A stretch of DNA of 64,000 bases from SG8-41 sp035649495 (GCA_035649495.1 DASRJL010000099.1:1-64000); one strand, 5' to 3'. Positions 44,578-54,201 are shown, counted from the first letter of the stretch. Numbers and translations are program-made. Notes: a model not told the origin generated them from the letters alone.

Positions 44578-45501
44578 TCAGTCACGCAACTCCCGCCCCG
44601 TCAGCTTGAGAAACACGTCCTCGAGGTTGGCGTGCCGGTGCAGGTAGCGCACGTCGCGGCGGCGCTCGAGCTCGTGCACCAGCGGATCGGCGTCGCGCGC
44701 GTAGCAGAACACCGTTTCCCCGGACTTCTCGCAACGCTGGGAGAACGCCCTACCGAACGAGTCCGCCCAGCCCTCCGCCCCGTCACCGTAGACTTCGACC
44801 ACCTGCGGCTCGATGTGACGCTCGACCAGCTCGCGCGGCGCTCCCCCGGCGATGATGCGTCCGTGGTCCATGATCGCGAGCCGGTGGCACAGTCGCTCCG
44901 CCTCGTCCATGAAATGGGTGGTCAGGAAGATCGTCTTGCCCTGACCGAGGAGCTGTCGCAGCCGCTCCCAGATGACGTGACGCGCCTGCGGGTCGAGGCC
45001 GGTCGTAGGCTCGTCCATGAAAATCAGATCCGGGTCGTTGATGAGCGCGCGGGCGAGCGTCAGGCGGCGCCGCATGCCGCCCGACAGCGCCTGGATGCGG
45101 GATTGGGCGCGCGACCCGAGGCCGGCGAATTCGAGCAGCCCGGGTATTCTGCCGCGGATTTCCGCGTCGGTCATGCCGAAATAGCGGCCGTAGACGAGCA
45201 GATTCTCCTCCGCGGTGAAATCGGGATCGAGAGTGTCCGCCTGCGGTACCACGCCCGTGCGCCGGCGCGCTTCGCGCGCCTGCTCCGGCACCGGGAAGGA
45301 AAGCACCTCGATGTTCCCGGCGTCCGGGTCGATCAGGCCCAGGCACAGGCGCAGCGTGGTCGTCTTGCCTGCCCCGTTCGGGCCGAGCAGGCCGAAGCAT
45401 TCGCCGCGCCGCAACTCCAGGTCTATGCCGGCGACGACTTCCTGGTCGCCGTAGCGCTTGCGCAGCCCCGCTGCGCGCAACTGAACGACGGGTTGAGCCA
45501 C
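44578..45501 (-). CDS. ABC transporter ATP-binding protein (NodI-like)
   Basis: The protein has 307 residues. Walker A is GPNGAGKTT, the signature is LSGGMRRRL and Walker B is LIFMDEPTTGLD, followed by the H-loop TTHFMDEAERL. The C-terminal ~80 residues are the DrrA/NodI-type extension. It pairs with the permease downstream to form an exporter. Confidence 0.94.
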   Translation of the reverse strand: MAQPVVQLRAAGLRKRYGDQEVVAGIDLELRRGECFGLLGPNGAGKTTTLRLCLGLIDPDAGNIEVLSFPVPEQAREARRRTGVVPQADTLDPDFTAEENLLVYGRYFGMTDAEIRGRIPGLLEFAGLGSRAQSRIQALSGGMRRRLTLARALINDPDLIFMDEPTTGLDPQARHVIWERLRQLLGQGKTIFLTTHFMDEAERLCHRLAIMDHGRIIAGGAPRELVERHIEPQVVEVYGDGAEGWADSFGRAFSQRCEKSGETVFCYARDADPLVHELERRRDVRYLHRHANLEDVFLKLTGRELRD

Positions 45502-45507
45502 TCGGTC

Positions 45508-46167
45508 CTATCGGGCGCCCGGGGTTGCGGGCGCTGCGGGCCCGAAATACCGGAGGATGAGATCCGACAACACGTTCAACCGGCCGTGGAAGAAATGCTC
45601 ACCACCGGGCACGACGACCACCGGCAGGTTCTGCGGACGCGCCCAGTCGAGGACGGCGGACAGCGGGACGACATCGTCGTGCTCGCCGTGGATTACCAGC
45701 GTATCGGCGGGCACGGTCTCAGCCGGAAAGCGGTTCACCGCGGGGCCAACCAGCACCATGCGTCCGGGCGGAAGCTGCTTTGCGACCCGCGTTTGCACGA
45801 AGCTGCCGAACGAGAACCCGGCGAGGACGAGCGGCAGGTCGCCGTAGCTCCGGCCGAGATAAGCGGCAACCGCGAGCATGTCCCCGGTTTCGCCGAGCCC
45901 GGCATCGTGCACGCCCCCGGAGGCCCCGACGCCGCGGAAATTGGGCCGCGCGGCCACGTAGCCGAGCGCAAAGAACGCCTTGGCGAGCGTGGTTACCACC
46001 TTGTTGTCTTTGGTGCCCCCCTGCACCGGGTTGGGATGGGCGATCAGCGCAATCCCGCGACGCCCGCTCCCGGGGTCATTGATGTCCGTCTCGATCTTTC
46101 CCGCGGGTCCGTCGATCAGCACCCGGGCGAGCGATGCCGCCGGGGGAGGGCGGACATCAATCGGCAT
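45508..46167 (-). CDS. alpha/beta hydrolase
   Basis: The 219-residue protein has the nucleophile elbow GFSFGSF (Ser near residue 120), RPNFRGVGASGG, HGEHDDVVPL for the acid and GGEHFFHGRL for the His. It resembles the YtqA/AlphaBeta-hydrolase family found beside 2Fe-2S proteins in betaproteobacteria. The substrate is unknown. The start at 46167 lies 18 bp from the 2Fe-2S gene. Confidence 0.88.
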   Translation of the reverse strand: MPIDVRPPPAASLARVLIDGPAGKIETDINDPGSGRRGIALIAHPNPVQGGTKDNKVVTTLAKAFFALGYVAARPNFRGVGASGGVHDAGLGETGDMLAVAAYLGRSYGDLPLVLAGFSFGSFVQTRVAKQLPPGRMVLVGPAVNRFPAETVPADTLVIHGEHDDVVPLSAVLDWARPQNLPVVVVPGGEHFFHGRLNVLSDLILRYFGPAAPATPGAR

Positions 46168-46185
46168 CCGCGCCTCGACGCGGCG

Positions 46186-46518
46186 TTACAGTGGCTTGGC
46201 CACTTCCTCGGGGAGGAGCAGACGCTCGACGACGCGGCCGTTGACGAGATGCTCGCTGATGATCTCGTCGATGTCCTCCTGGTCCACGTAGGTGTACCAG
46301 GTCTCCTCGGGATAGACGACGATCACGGGGCCCTGTGAGCAGCGGTCGAGGCAGCCGGCCATATTCACGCGGACCTTGCCGGGTCCGGACAGCTTGAGCT
46401 CTTTAATGCGGTCTTTCGCGTAGTCCCGTATCTTTACCGCGCCGTTGTCCGCGCAGCACTGCTTGCCGTTCGTGCGCTGGTTGCAGCAAAAAAAGACGTG
46501 CCGTTCGTAGTAGCTCAT
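46186..46518 (-). CDS. thioredoxin-like [2Fe-2S] ferredoxin domain protein
   Basis: The product has 110 residues. Cysteines at about 11, 12, 21 and 22 (FFCCNQRTNGKQCC) and 56 and 60 (GCLDRCSQGP) provide the ligands typical of the shethna-type ferredoxin fold. It probably transfers electrons in the cytoplasm; partners are unknown. Confidence 0.88.
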   Translation of the reverse strand: MSYYERHVFFCCNQRTNGKQCCADNGAVKIRDYAKDRIKELKLSGPGKVRVNMAGCLDRCSQGPVIVVYPEETWYTYVDQEDIDEIISEHLVNGRVVERLLLPEEVAKPL

Positions 46519-46642
46519 GAGATCCCTTCAGCCGGCTGATTCGAAAGACCGCAGCAATAGCGTACGTCCGCTGCGGAGCGGATTACCCAGGCAGCCCCGC
46601 AATTATACGATGCCGACCGCAATTCGCGGGACCCCCGAGGCG

Positions 46643-47779
46643 TCAGCGTTTGAGCGGTTCCTCCCTCCGGGGCTCGGTCAGGGCGAACCCCAGGTAAAGG
46701 ATGGCGAGCAGCGGCCAGAGCTCCGACAGCGCCCGCACGATCCCGGAAAAGCTCAGATAGTGGCTGGCGCCCCCGGCGATCAGGCGGAGCGGTATGTTCT
46801 GATAGGGGTTGTCGGGAGCGAGGTTGATCGCGGCGGTCGCCGCCACTATGCACAGCGCGGCCACCGCGAGCCGGGCGCGGCCCGGCAGCCGCGCCAGCGC
46901 ATAAATCGCCAGCCAGCCGCCGACCAGTCCGAAAGACACGCCGGGCGTCAGCCAGACCAGGGGGTGCGCCGCCTTGGCAAACACCGCGGCGGCGGCCTTG
47001 AGTGCGGCGCCCGCTCCGACCACGACGGCGATCACCGGCATGCGCCGCGCGGCCGGGCGCATCAGCGCCGTGAGGATCAACCCGAGCGCAACGAGATTCA
47101 GGAATACCACCGCCGCCTCGGTGGACAGGATGCGCTGCGGGGTGTGCACGAAGTAAACCGGCAACTCGAATACGCTGCGCACCTCGCCGGTGCCGAACAG
47201 ATGCGCGACCGGATTCATCTGGGCAAGCAGCCACAGGCACACGATCACGAACCCGGCGTCGGCCGCCATGCCGCTCCGGAACAAGCGGTGCCGCCAGGCA
47301 TACAGCCTTCGTCCCACCAGGCGCGTGGGTGCGAAAAGCGGCGCGGCCATCGCTCCGATCAGGCCGCCGCAGCTGTTCGTGAGCAGGTCCACGTTCGATG
47401 CGATCCGGGACGGCAGGAACATCTGCATTGCTTCCATGGCAAGGCTCACGCCCGTCGCGGCGAGCGCGGCGGCGAGCGCGCCCGGCGCGGCGCCGTAGCG
47501 GGCGCTCAATCCCGCGGACAGGAGGAAGCCCAGGGGAACGTAGGCCGCGACGTTTACCGCGATGTCCTCGAACGTGATATAGCGCGGCCACGGCGCGGTG
47601 AGAAAATGCAGGATCTCGTCGGGGGGCATACGCCACCCGCCGAACGGCTTCAGGCTTGCGTATACGACGACCAGCAGATAGGCGAGCGCGAGTATCCAGG
47701 CGAGGCGGATGGCGTGCACGGAGAATCCGGCGCGCCGCTCGTCGCGGCCCTCGCTCCGACTGCCTGCAGCCTCGTTCAT
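46643..47779 (-). CDS. VanZ-family membrane protein
   Basis: The protein has 378 residues. The N-terminal VanZ domain includes YASLKPFGGWRMPPDE, DIAVNVAAYVPLGFLL and MEAMQMFLPSR with LTNSCGGLIG. Additional hydrophobic helices extend to the C-terminus. VanZ proteins are linked to teicoplanin tolerance in Gram-positives, but in proteobacteria the role is unknown. Confidence 0.9.
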   Translation of the reverse strand: MNEAAGSRSEGRDERRAGFSVHAIRLAWILALAYLLVVVYASLKPFGGWRMPPDEILHFLTAPWPRYITFEDIAVNVAAYVPLGFLLSAGLSARYGAAPGALAAALAATGVSLAMEAMQMFLPSRIASNVDLLTNSCGGLIGAMAAPLFAPTRLVGRRLYAWRHRLFRSGMAADAGFVIVCLWLLAQMNPVAHLFGTGEVRSVFELPVYFVHTPQRILSTEAAVVFLNLVALGLILTALMRPAARRMPVIAVVVGAGAALKAAAAVFAKAAHPLVWLTPGVSFGLVGGWLAIYALARLPGRARLAVAALCIVAATAAINLAPDNPYQNIPLRLIAGGASHYLSFSGIVRALSELWPLLAILYLGFALTEPRREEPLKR

Positions 47780-47891
47780 CGCGTGCTCGGGTAGACTAGT
47801 GCCGCGACACCTTCATTTCGAAACGCCGCTGCGCAATGACAAGATGTCGCGAAACTAATGCGGTTCAATAGGAAATCAGTCAGGACGCGTG

Positions 47892-48851
47892 ATGCAATTC
47901 TATGACATCTTCAACGGCGACGCCGACGGCATCTGCGCGCTGCAGCAGCTGCGCCTGGAGGAGCCGCGCGAAAGCATCCTCGTCACCGGTGTCAAGCGCG
48001 ACATCCATCTGCTCGCGCGGGTCGAGGCGCGGCCGGGCGACGAGCTGACGGTCCTCGATATTTCGCTGGCCGCCAACGCGCGCGATCTCGAGCGGCTGCT
48101 GGCGGGCGGGGCGAGCTGTCGCTATTTCGATCACCACGCGCCCGGAACGATACCCCGGCATCCCAACCTGAGAGCCGTGATCGACACATCGCCCGATGTA
48201 TGCACCAGTCTCCTCGTCGACCGCCATCTCGGCGGGCGCCGGCGACTGTGGGCGGTGGTCGCGGCATTCGGCGACAACCTGCAAGGTCCCGCCGCGCGCG
48301 CCGCGGCGCCGTTCGGGCTGGAGGAGAGCGATCTTGTCCGCCTGCGGGAGCTCGGGGAGGCGCTCAACTACAACGCCTACGGCGAAACGACCGACGATCT
48401 TCACTACCACCCCGCCGAGCTTTACGAGACGCTACGGCAGTACGCCGACCCGCGCGACTTCATCGGCAACGAGCCGGTCTTCGAGGTGCTGCGCGATGCC
48501 CGTCTCGACGATCTCGACTGCGCCCTGAGAGTGCGGCCTCAGCTGTCCACGGAGAAGTGCGCGGGTTTCGTTCTTCCGGACGCCGCGTGGAGCCGCCGCG
48601 TGCACGGGGCGCTCGGCAACCGGCTGGCCGAACGGGAACCCGGCCGCGCGCATGCGGTGCTGGTCGCGAAGCCGGACGGCTATCTCGTCAGCGTGAGGGC
48701 GCCGGTGGAACGCCCGCGCGGAGCGGATGTACTGTGCGCGAAATTCGAGACCGGGGGCGGCAGGGCCGGTGCGGCGGGGATCAACACGCTGCCCGAGGGT
48801 GAGCTCGAGCGCTTTCTCGCGGAGTTCGAGAAGGCGTTCAGCGCACAGTGA
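47892..48851 (+). CDS. DHH-family phosphoesterase-like protein
   Basis: The product has 319 residues from the ATG at 47892 (GTG at 47889 is also in frame). YDIFNGDADGICAL gives the first aspartate motif, RYFDHHAPG the DHH signature, and the end GGGRAGAAGINTLP a DHHA1-like glycine loop. Such proteins degrade short nucleotides or cyclic dinucleotides, but the activity of this subgroup is not established. Its stop overlaps the convergent membrane-protein gene by 14 bp. Confidence 0.85.
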   Translation: MQFYDIFNGDADGICALQQLRLEEPRESILVTGVKRDIHLLARVEARPGDELTVLDISLAANARDLERLLAGGASCRYFDHHAPGTIPRHPNLRAVIDTSPDVCTSLLVDRHLGGRRRLWAVVAAFGDNLQGPAARAAAPFGLEESDLVRLRELGEALNYNAYGETTDDLHYHPAELYETLRQYADPRDFIGNEPVFEVLRDARLDDLDCALRVRPQLSTEKCAGFVLPDAAWSRRVHGALGNRLAEREPGRAHAVLVAKPDGYLVSVRAPVERPRGADVLCAKFETGGGRAGAAGINTLPEGELERFLAEFEKAFSAQ

Positions 48852-49380
48852 ACTTCGGGGCAATTCCCCGCAGGATGTTCATCTCGATCACGATGAGCGC
48901 TGCAAGCCACAGGAGCGCGTCGTAGGCGTCGAACCATTCACCCTGCCACATCCAGATCATGGCAAGAACGCCCAATCCGGTGTAAAGCAGGCCCGCCGCG
49001 GCCGCGTAGGCCGTCCGATGATTAACGGCTATCGCGGGAAAACGGACCTGGGACTCGAGCACGATCACGATCGCGATCCAGAATCCAACGTTGATCGCAT
49101 CGAGCCACTCCTGCTCGCGCACGTAACCGGCCGCTGCCGCGGCGACAGCAGCCGCAGCGACGAGGCGGCTGCCGCGGATAGCGCTGGCCGTCCATCCACC
49201 GTGCGCCCCCCAGCCGAAATCGGTTTCCATCTCGAACAGCAAGAGCAGCACCAGCCAGGCGACCGAGTCGAGACCCTCGGAAAGCGTGCCCGAGATGAGG
49301 TACGCCGCGGTATTGCACGCCAGGAGCGCGAACAGCCCTGCTTTGAACCACAAATAGGCCGGGCGATCGGCGGTGGGCAC
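48838..49380 (-). CDS. uncharacterised inner-membrane protein
   Basis: The 180-residue protein has about five hydrophobic segments and acidic residues near the second (LLLLFEMETDFGW). It also has a conserved-looking end IEMNILRGIAP. I do not recognise a family. The hydrophobic/charged pattern resembles ion-channel-like or voltage-sensor-like small proteins but that is weak. It lies 21 bp after the sodium symporter gene on the same strand. Confidence 0.75.
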   Translation of the reverse strand: MPTADRPAYLWFKAGLFALLACNTAAYLISGTLSEGLDSVAWLVLLLLFEMETDFGWGAHGGWTASAIRGSRLVAAAAVAAAAAGYVREQEWLDAINVGFWIAIVIVLESQVRFPAIAVNHRTAYAAAAGLLYTGLGVLAMIWMWQGEWFDAYDALLWLAALIVIEMNILRGIAPKFTVR

Positions 49381-49401
49381 GTCGAGAGCGTTCCCTGTGG
49401 C

Positions 49402-50844
49402 TTACCGGTTTTCCGGGCTCGCGCGCGCAGCCGCGCCCTGCGGCAGCAGCGAACCCGCCACCATCCCTGCGGTGCTCGCGAGGAGTCCGCCGAGCTGCGG
49501 CGGCAGCAGCGCCCCGGCTGCGAATATTTCCAGGAAGACCCAGGTCCCGACGCCGAGGAAGAGCGCGGCGAGCGCACCCCGGGTCGTAGCGCGCCGCCAG
49601 AACAGCCCCGCGGCGAGCGGCACGAACGCGCCGACCAGGGTCACCTTGTAGGCGTTCTGAACCATCTCGTACATCGTGCTCTTCGAATTGAGCGCGAAGA
49701 GCAGCGCCCCGGCGGCGAACACCACCAGCACGACGCGCATCGTCGTCAGGAACCGCCGGTCGCTCATGCCCGGAGAGAAAGGCCGCAGCGCGTTCTCGGT
49801 GAACAGCGCGGCGGGCGCGAGCAGGGCGCCGCTCGCGGTGGAGAGGATCGCCGACAGCAGCGCCCCGAAAAACAGCGCCTGCGCCCACAGGGGCGTGCGG
49901 TTCAGGATCAGCTCGGGCAGTATCCGCTGCACCTCGCGCGCGTCCTCGGACTTGAAGAGCTCGGTCATGGCCGGATCGATCACTATCGCGGAATAGGCGA
50001 TGAATATCGGCACGAAGGCGAAGCAGAAATAGACCAGGGCCCCGGTCAGCGTGCCCCACACCGCCGTCGACTCGTTGCGCGCGGAGGTCACGCGCTGGAA
50101 CACGTCCTGCTGCGGGATCGAGCCCAGCGCAAGCGTCAGCCACGCGGCGGCGAACGCGAGCCATTCCTTCGTGCCGCCCTTCGGCCAGAACTCGAACTTG
50201 CCGGCCTCGGCGGCCGCCGCCACGACGCGACCGGCGCCGCCCGCCATGTCGCTCACGAGCCACGCGATAGCGGAGAGTCCGGCGATGATCACCACGGACT
50301 GGAAGAGATCCGTCACTGCGACCGACCACATGCCGCCCCAGACCGTGTACGCGAGCACGACCACCAGCCCGAGCACGATGCCCTCGTTGAGCGAGACGGC
50401 GCCCTGCGACAGCACCGAAATGGCCAGTCCCAGGGCGGTCAGCTGTGCGGAAGTCCAGCCCAGATAGGACGCGGTGATGGCGAGGCTCGTCAGGACCTCC
50501 ACCGGCCTGCCGTAGCGCTTGCGATAGAAGTCGCCGATCGTGAGGAGATCCATGCGGTAGAACGCGCGCGCGAAAAACAGCGCTACGAACACCAGGCAGA
50601 AGGATGCGCCGAACGGGTCGGCGACGATACCGCCGAGGCCGTCCTTCGTGAAGGTGGCTGACACGGACAGCACGGTTTCCGCGCCGAACCAGGTCGCGAA
50701 GACCGTCGCCGCGTTGATGTAGAGCGGAAGACCGCGGCCTGCGACGACGTAATCCCTGGAGTTGTGCACGCGCCGCGCGGCCCACAGGCCGATCGCGACC
50801 GATACGAGAAGGTACAGGATTACCAGGGTGAGCAGGGTGGACAC
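49402..50844 (-). CDS. sodium:solute symporter family protein
   Basis: The protein has 480 residues and about 13 membrane helices of the SSS/PutP fold. RRVHNSRDYVVAGRGLPL near residue 25 and LYINAATVFATWFGAETVLS (helix 2) are typical, as is FVPIFIAYSAIV later. It imports a small organic solute with sodium; the ligand is not predictable. It is followed by the small membrane protein and preceded by ubiB. Confidence 0.92.
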   Translation of the reverse strand: MSTLLTLVILYLLVSVAIGLWAARRVHNSRDYVVAGRGLPLYINAATVFATWFGAETVLSVSATFTKDGLGGIVADPFGASFCLVFVALFFARAFYRMDLLTIGDFYRKRYGRPVEVLTSLAITASYLGWTSAQLTALGLAISVLSQGAVSLNEGIVLGLVVVLAYTVWGGMWSVAVTDLFQSVVIIAGLSAIAWLVSDMAGGAGRVVAAAAEAGKFEFWPKGGTKEWLAFAAAWLTLALGSIPQQDVFQRVTSARNESTAVWGTLTGALVYFCFAFVPIFIAYSAIVIDPAMTELFKSEDAREVQRILPELILNRTPLWAQALFFGALLSAILSTASGALLAPAALFTENALRPFSPGMSDRRFLTTMRVVLVVFAAGALLFALNSKSTMYEMVQNAYKVTLVGAFVPLAAGLFWRRATTRGALAALFLGVGTWVFLEIFAAGALLPPQLGGLLASTAGMVAGSLLPQGAAARASPENR

Positions 50845-50859
50845 GACTCGTGTTAGGGA

Positions 50860-52377
50860 TTAATGAACGAACAAAAGCCACGCGGCGATCACGACCAGAG
50901 CGGCCGCGATGACCGTCAAAAGACCGTTCTTCCGTCGTTCCAGGCGCAGCAGCTCCTCCCGCCCGGGATTCGTCTGCACCTCTGCCTGGCGCGCCAGCGC
51001 CTGGTGCAGCAGGCGCGGCAGCTGCGGCAGCGTTGCGCTCCAGTAGGGCGCTTCCTCGCGCAGGCGCTCGATGAAACCGCGCCACCCGATCTGCTCCGAC
51101 ATCCAGCGCTCGAGATAGGGCTTCGCGGTCTGCCACAGGTCGAGATCGGGATCGAGGTCGCGTCCCAGCCCCTCGATGTTGAGCAGAGTCTTCTGCAGCA
51201 GGACGAGCTGCGGCTGCACCTGGATGTTGAAGCGGCGCGAGGTCTGGAACAGCCGCAGCAGCACGCGCCCGAAGGAAATCTCCTTCAGCGGCTTGGCGAA
51301 TATCGGCTCGCACACTGCGCGGATCGCCGACTCGAAGTCGTCGATGCGGGTATCGCGCGGCGCCCAGCCTGACTCGATGTGGACCTGCGCCACCCGCCGG
51401 TAGTCGCGCCGGAAGAACGCGAGGAAGTTCTGCGCCAGGTAGTGCTTGTCGACGTCGGTCAGGGTGCCCATGATGCCGAAATCGAGCGCGACGTAGCGGC
51501 CGTCGGGCATGACCAGGATGTTGCCGGGATGCATGTCGGCGTGAAAGAAGCCGTGGCGGAACACCTGCGTGAAAAAAATCTCGACGCCGGCCCGCGCGAG
51601 CCGCGGGATGTCGACCCCTTGCGCGCGCAGCGCGGCGACCCCGGAAACGGGCGTGCCGTGCATGCGCTGCATGACCATCACCTCGCTCGAGCAGTAGTCC
51701 CAGTAGATTTCGGGCACCAGCAGGAGCGGCGAGTCCCTGAAGTTGCGCCTGAGGAGACTCGCGTTGGACGCCTCCTGCAGGAGGTCGAGCTCGACATCGA
51801 GATGCTTTGAAAACTCGGCGACGACCTCGTGCGGGCGCAGGCGCTTGCCGTCGGCCCACGCGAACTCGATCAGGGTGGCCCCGGCGTCCAGCAGGGCGAG
51901 ATCGTTGGCGATGACGGCGGAAATGCCGGGACGCAGCACCTTGACCGCGACGTCCGTGCCGTCGAGCAGCCGTGCGATGTGCACCTGCGCGACCGAGGCG
52001 CTGGCGATGGGCGTGCGGTCGAACTCCGCGAAGACGTCCGCGAGCGGCCTGGCGTAGGCGCGCTCGAGTAGCGCGACTGCCTGCCCGGCCGGAAACGGCG
52101 GGACCCGGTCCTGCAACTTCGCCAGTTCGTCGGCGATATCGGTCGGGAGCAGATCGCGCCGCGTGGAGAGCATCTGTCCGAACTTGACGAAGATGGGTCC
52201 GAGCGCTTCGAGGGCCCGGCGCAATCGCACCGCGCGCGGCTCGTTGAGGACGCGCCAGAAGAGAGCGGCATTGATGCACGTGCGCAGGCCCCGCACGCGC
52301 TCGTGGCCGAGAAAGAACTCGTCGAGCCCGTAGCGGAAGCCGACGGTGAGAATTTTCAGCAGCCGGAACAAGCGCAT
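50860..52377 (-). CDS. ubiB: ubiquinone biosynthesis protein kinase-like UbiB
   Basis: The protein has 505 residues. The KxGQ motif is in FVKFGQMLSTRRDLLP (about residues 68-83), the ATP-binding Ala-rich loop in SASVAQVH, and HADMHPGNILV and ALDFGIMG are the kinase-like catalytic motifs. C-terminal membrane helices end the protein. UbiB helps extract or deliver ubiquinone precursors. The neighbours ubiJ and ubiE on the same strand form the usual ubi neighbourhood. Confidence 0.96.
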   Translation of the reverse strand: MRLFRLLKILTVGFRYGLDEFFLGHERVRGLRTCINAALFWRVLNEPRAVRLRRALEALGPIFVKFGQMLSTRRDLLPTDIADELAKLQDRVPPFPAGQAVALLERAYARPLADVFAEFDRTPIASASVAQVHIARLLDGTDVAVKVLRPGISAVIANDLALLDAGATLIEFAWADGKRLRPHEVVAEFSKHLDVELDLLQEASNASLLRRNFRDSPLLLVPEIYWDYCSSEVMVMQRMHGTPVSGVAALRAQGVDIPRLARAGVEIFFTQVFRHGFFHADMHPGNILVMPDGRYVALDFGIMGTLTDVDKHYLAQNFLAFFRRDYRRVAQVHIESGWAPRDTRIDDFESAIRAVCEPIFAKPLKEISFGRVLLRLFQTSRRFNIQVQPQLVLLQKTLLNIEGLGRDLDPDLDLWQTAKPYLERWMSEQIGWRGFIERLREEAPYWSATLPQLPRLLHQALARQAEVQTNPGREELLRLERRKNGLLTVIAAALVVIAAWLLFVH

Positions 52378-52395
52378 GGAACGATTCTAACCCGC

Positions 52396-52471
52396 GTCAA
52401 GACCGGACGCGTCCGCGCCGGCTTGACTCCGCGTGACCGAACGGACGACTTCGTCGCCGTTCATCACGCGG
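52396..52471. repeat. two nested hairpins between the MBL gene and ubiB
   Basis: GTCAAG (52396) pairs with CTTGAC (52422) around a CCGG pair and GACGCGTCC-like core. CCGCGTGA (52429) pairs with TCACGCGG (52464) around GAACGG/CCGTTC. Shape and words recall the hairpins after pilU (40241-40319). Confidence 0.6.
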
Positions 52472-52512
52472 GGCTCAGCTATCGATCCACATGCGCCCCA
52501 GACCGGCACGAC

Positions 52513-53895
52513 TCATAGACGCGGGCGAACATAGGGCCGAATCATGTTATCGAGGAGCTGCTTCTCCGACCCATGTGCTCCCTCGATTTTCCAGGTGATG
52601 AACTCCGCGAGGAGATCTGGAACCAACCGGGGCGTCACCGTCACCGTGCCGTCAACGACCTTCAGCTCCTGGAGCGTGGAGAACGTGCGCGAGAAAGCCC
52701 GCAAGTAGAAGTAGGTCCGTTCCCGCCGGGCCCATGCGGTTAGCGCGGACGCCGTGATCTTGTGCTCCATCTGGGCCGCAGCGGTGGCGGCGGGGCCTGA
52801 CTCGATGCGGAAGTCATCCTTGGCGAACTGAATCCGATAGCGCTGCGGTCCATCGGGAAACACCACCTCGATGGCATAGCTCGCCGCGAGCTCGCGGAAT
52901 GGGACCACCAGCTTCTCCGGGCCCCCGTAGGACGTGCGCAAGAAGGCTTCGAGGCCCGAGATCACCTTGGAAACCTCGGAGCGCAGTTGTTCACCGGAGT
53001 ACTGGTCGGGATTGGTGTCTTTGAGTGCCGGGATTGCGACCGTGGGATCGAACCGCAGACGCCAGGTGTCGTCTTCCAGCGTCTGAGCGACCTCGGAGGC
53101 CCCGGCTCGGTGTTGAACAGTTCCGGCGTCGATCTCGAAAACGTCGCCAGGATTCGCGATGGCCGTGGCGCGGTTGGGCTCGAGGGTGCGCAGGTCCGCG
53201 ACGAACTGTTCGCGCGAGATCGGAAAGAGGAAGGCATTGCACCACTCGATCTCACCGGCGAAGCGAAAGCCGGCCGACCCCGGCACGGTCAGCCCGGGCT
53301 TGATGCTCAAGACCGTGGCGAGATTCATCTGGTGCGCAGCGTGCGGGAAACCCGCCGACCGGTTCTCGAAGAATCCGAAGTTCTGGCTGGCGTGCATCGC
53401 GAACAGCAGGTCGATGCTGCCGACCGCCTGAAGCGAGTGACCGATGGTCTCGGGAGAGAGGACCGTGTCGACCTGATTCCAGAACGTGCCGCTCTTGTCC
53501 TTGAAGATGATGCCGAACTCGATGACGTTAGTGACGCTCGAGCGGGTGGTTAGCAACTCGTAGGTCTGAAGGACCAGCCGCTGCATCGGCTCGGTAGGGT
53601 GCACGTTCGCGAACCCGAGAGCCTGGAGCGCATATAGGATCGTCTTGTCGATCGGGCACAGGACGTGAACGCCGCGCGGGAGCTGGGCGAGCGACGGGAT
53701 GTCGAAGTGATCCGGGTGCGCGTGCGAGATGATGATCAGATCGAGCGGAGGGAGTTTGTCGGCGCGAATCACTCGCTTCGGGCATGATATGACCGCCCCC
53801 TCCTCGAAGGGATCCTGGAGCACTGGATCCATCAGAATATTGGCGCCAGCCATCTCGACCAGCACGGTCGCGTGGCCCAGTAGCGTCACTCTCAT
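52513..53895 (-). CDS. MBL-fold hydrolase with a C-terminal SCP2-like region
   Basis: The product has 460 residues from the ATG at 53895, which has GGAGGGGG upstream; an earlier ATG at 54069 adds 58 unlikely residues. MRVTLLGHATVLVE opens a metallo-hydrolase domain, SHAHPDHFDIPS is the metal motif, and FAMHASQNFGFF follows. The last ~120 residues (FAKDDFRIESGPAATA onward) look like a sterol-carrier-like fold. It is not part of the usual ubi cluster and its codons are somewhat less GC-rich. Confidence 0.8.
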   Translation of the reverse strand: MRVTLLGHATVLVEMAGANILMDPVLQDPFEEGAVISCPKRVIRADKLPPLDLIIISHAHPDHFDIPSLAQLPRGVHVLCPIDKTILYALQALGFANVHPTEPMQRLVLQTYELLTTRSSVTNVIEFGIIFKDKSGTFWNQVDTVLSPETIGHSLQAVGSIDLLFAMHASQNFGFFENRSAGFPHAAHQMNLATVLSIKPGLTVPGSAGFRFAGEIEWCNAFLFPISREQFVADLRTLEPNRATAIANPGDVFEIDAGTVQHRAGASEVAQTLEDDTWRLRFDPTVAIPALKDTNPDQYSGEQLRSEVSKVISGLEAFLRTSYGGPEKLVVPFRELAASYAIEVVFPDGPQRYRIQFAKDDFRIESGPAATAAAQMEHKITASALTAWARRERTYFYLRAFSRTFSTLQELKVVDGTVTVTPRLVPDLLAEFITWKIEGAHGSEKQLLDNMIRPYVRPRL

Positions 53896-54201
53896 CGGAT
53901 CCCCCTCCCCGAGGCCGAAGAAGCGATCGAAAACGCCCAGCTCGACGCACAAAGATGCCGAAGCGACGCCCTTCTCTGGCCGAGGTAGGGCCCGCGCTTT
54001 TCGTTGGCAGGGTGCATGCTGACGAAAAGAAGTTTTTTGTTGAACCTCCCCCTGGCGCAATACTACCAAAAAGTAATGTTATTACCAAAAAGTCATTTTC
54101 CCATGCCGGCCCGACCTCGTACCGCAGGCGCTCGGGAAAACCCTCATCTCTTCATAGGGGTAGGGTGAGGCAGCGCGACGTTGCGCCCGTCCTTTTTGAA
54201 C
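53896..54201. other. 306-bp AT-richer gap with a repeated 11-mer
   Basis: No gene is apparent. The central part (about 54030-54100) is clearly richer in A and T than its surroundings. It holds two direct copies of TACCAAAAAGT, described separately. Confidence 0.55.
54064..54093. promoter_or_regulatory. two direct 11-bp repeats spaced 19 bp, upstream of the MBL gene
   Basis: TACCAAAAAGT occurs at 54064-54074 and 54083-54093. Read on the minus strand this is ACTTTTTGGTA twice, about 170-200 bp before the MBL start. It may be an operator or promoter element. Confidence 0.5.

Noticed and set aside
49022..52279. A 1085-codon minus-strand frame over the symporter and ubiB
   Set aside because: It lies in another frame of two real genes and consists of Arg/Ala/Gly-rich sequence without motifs.
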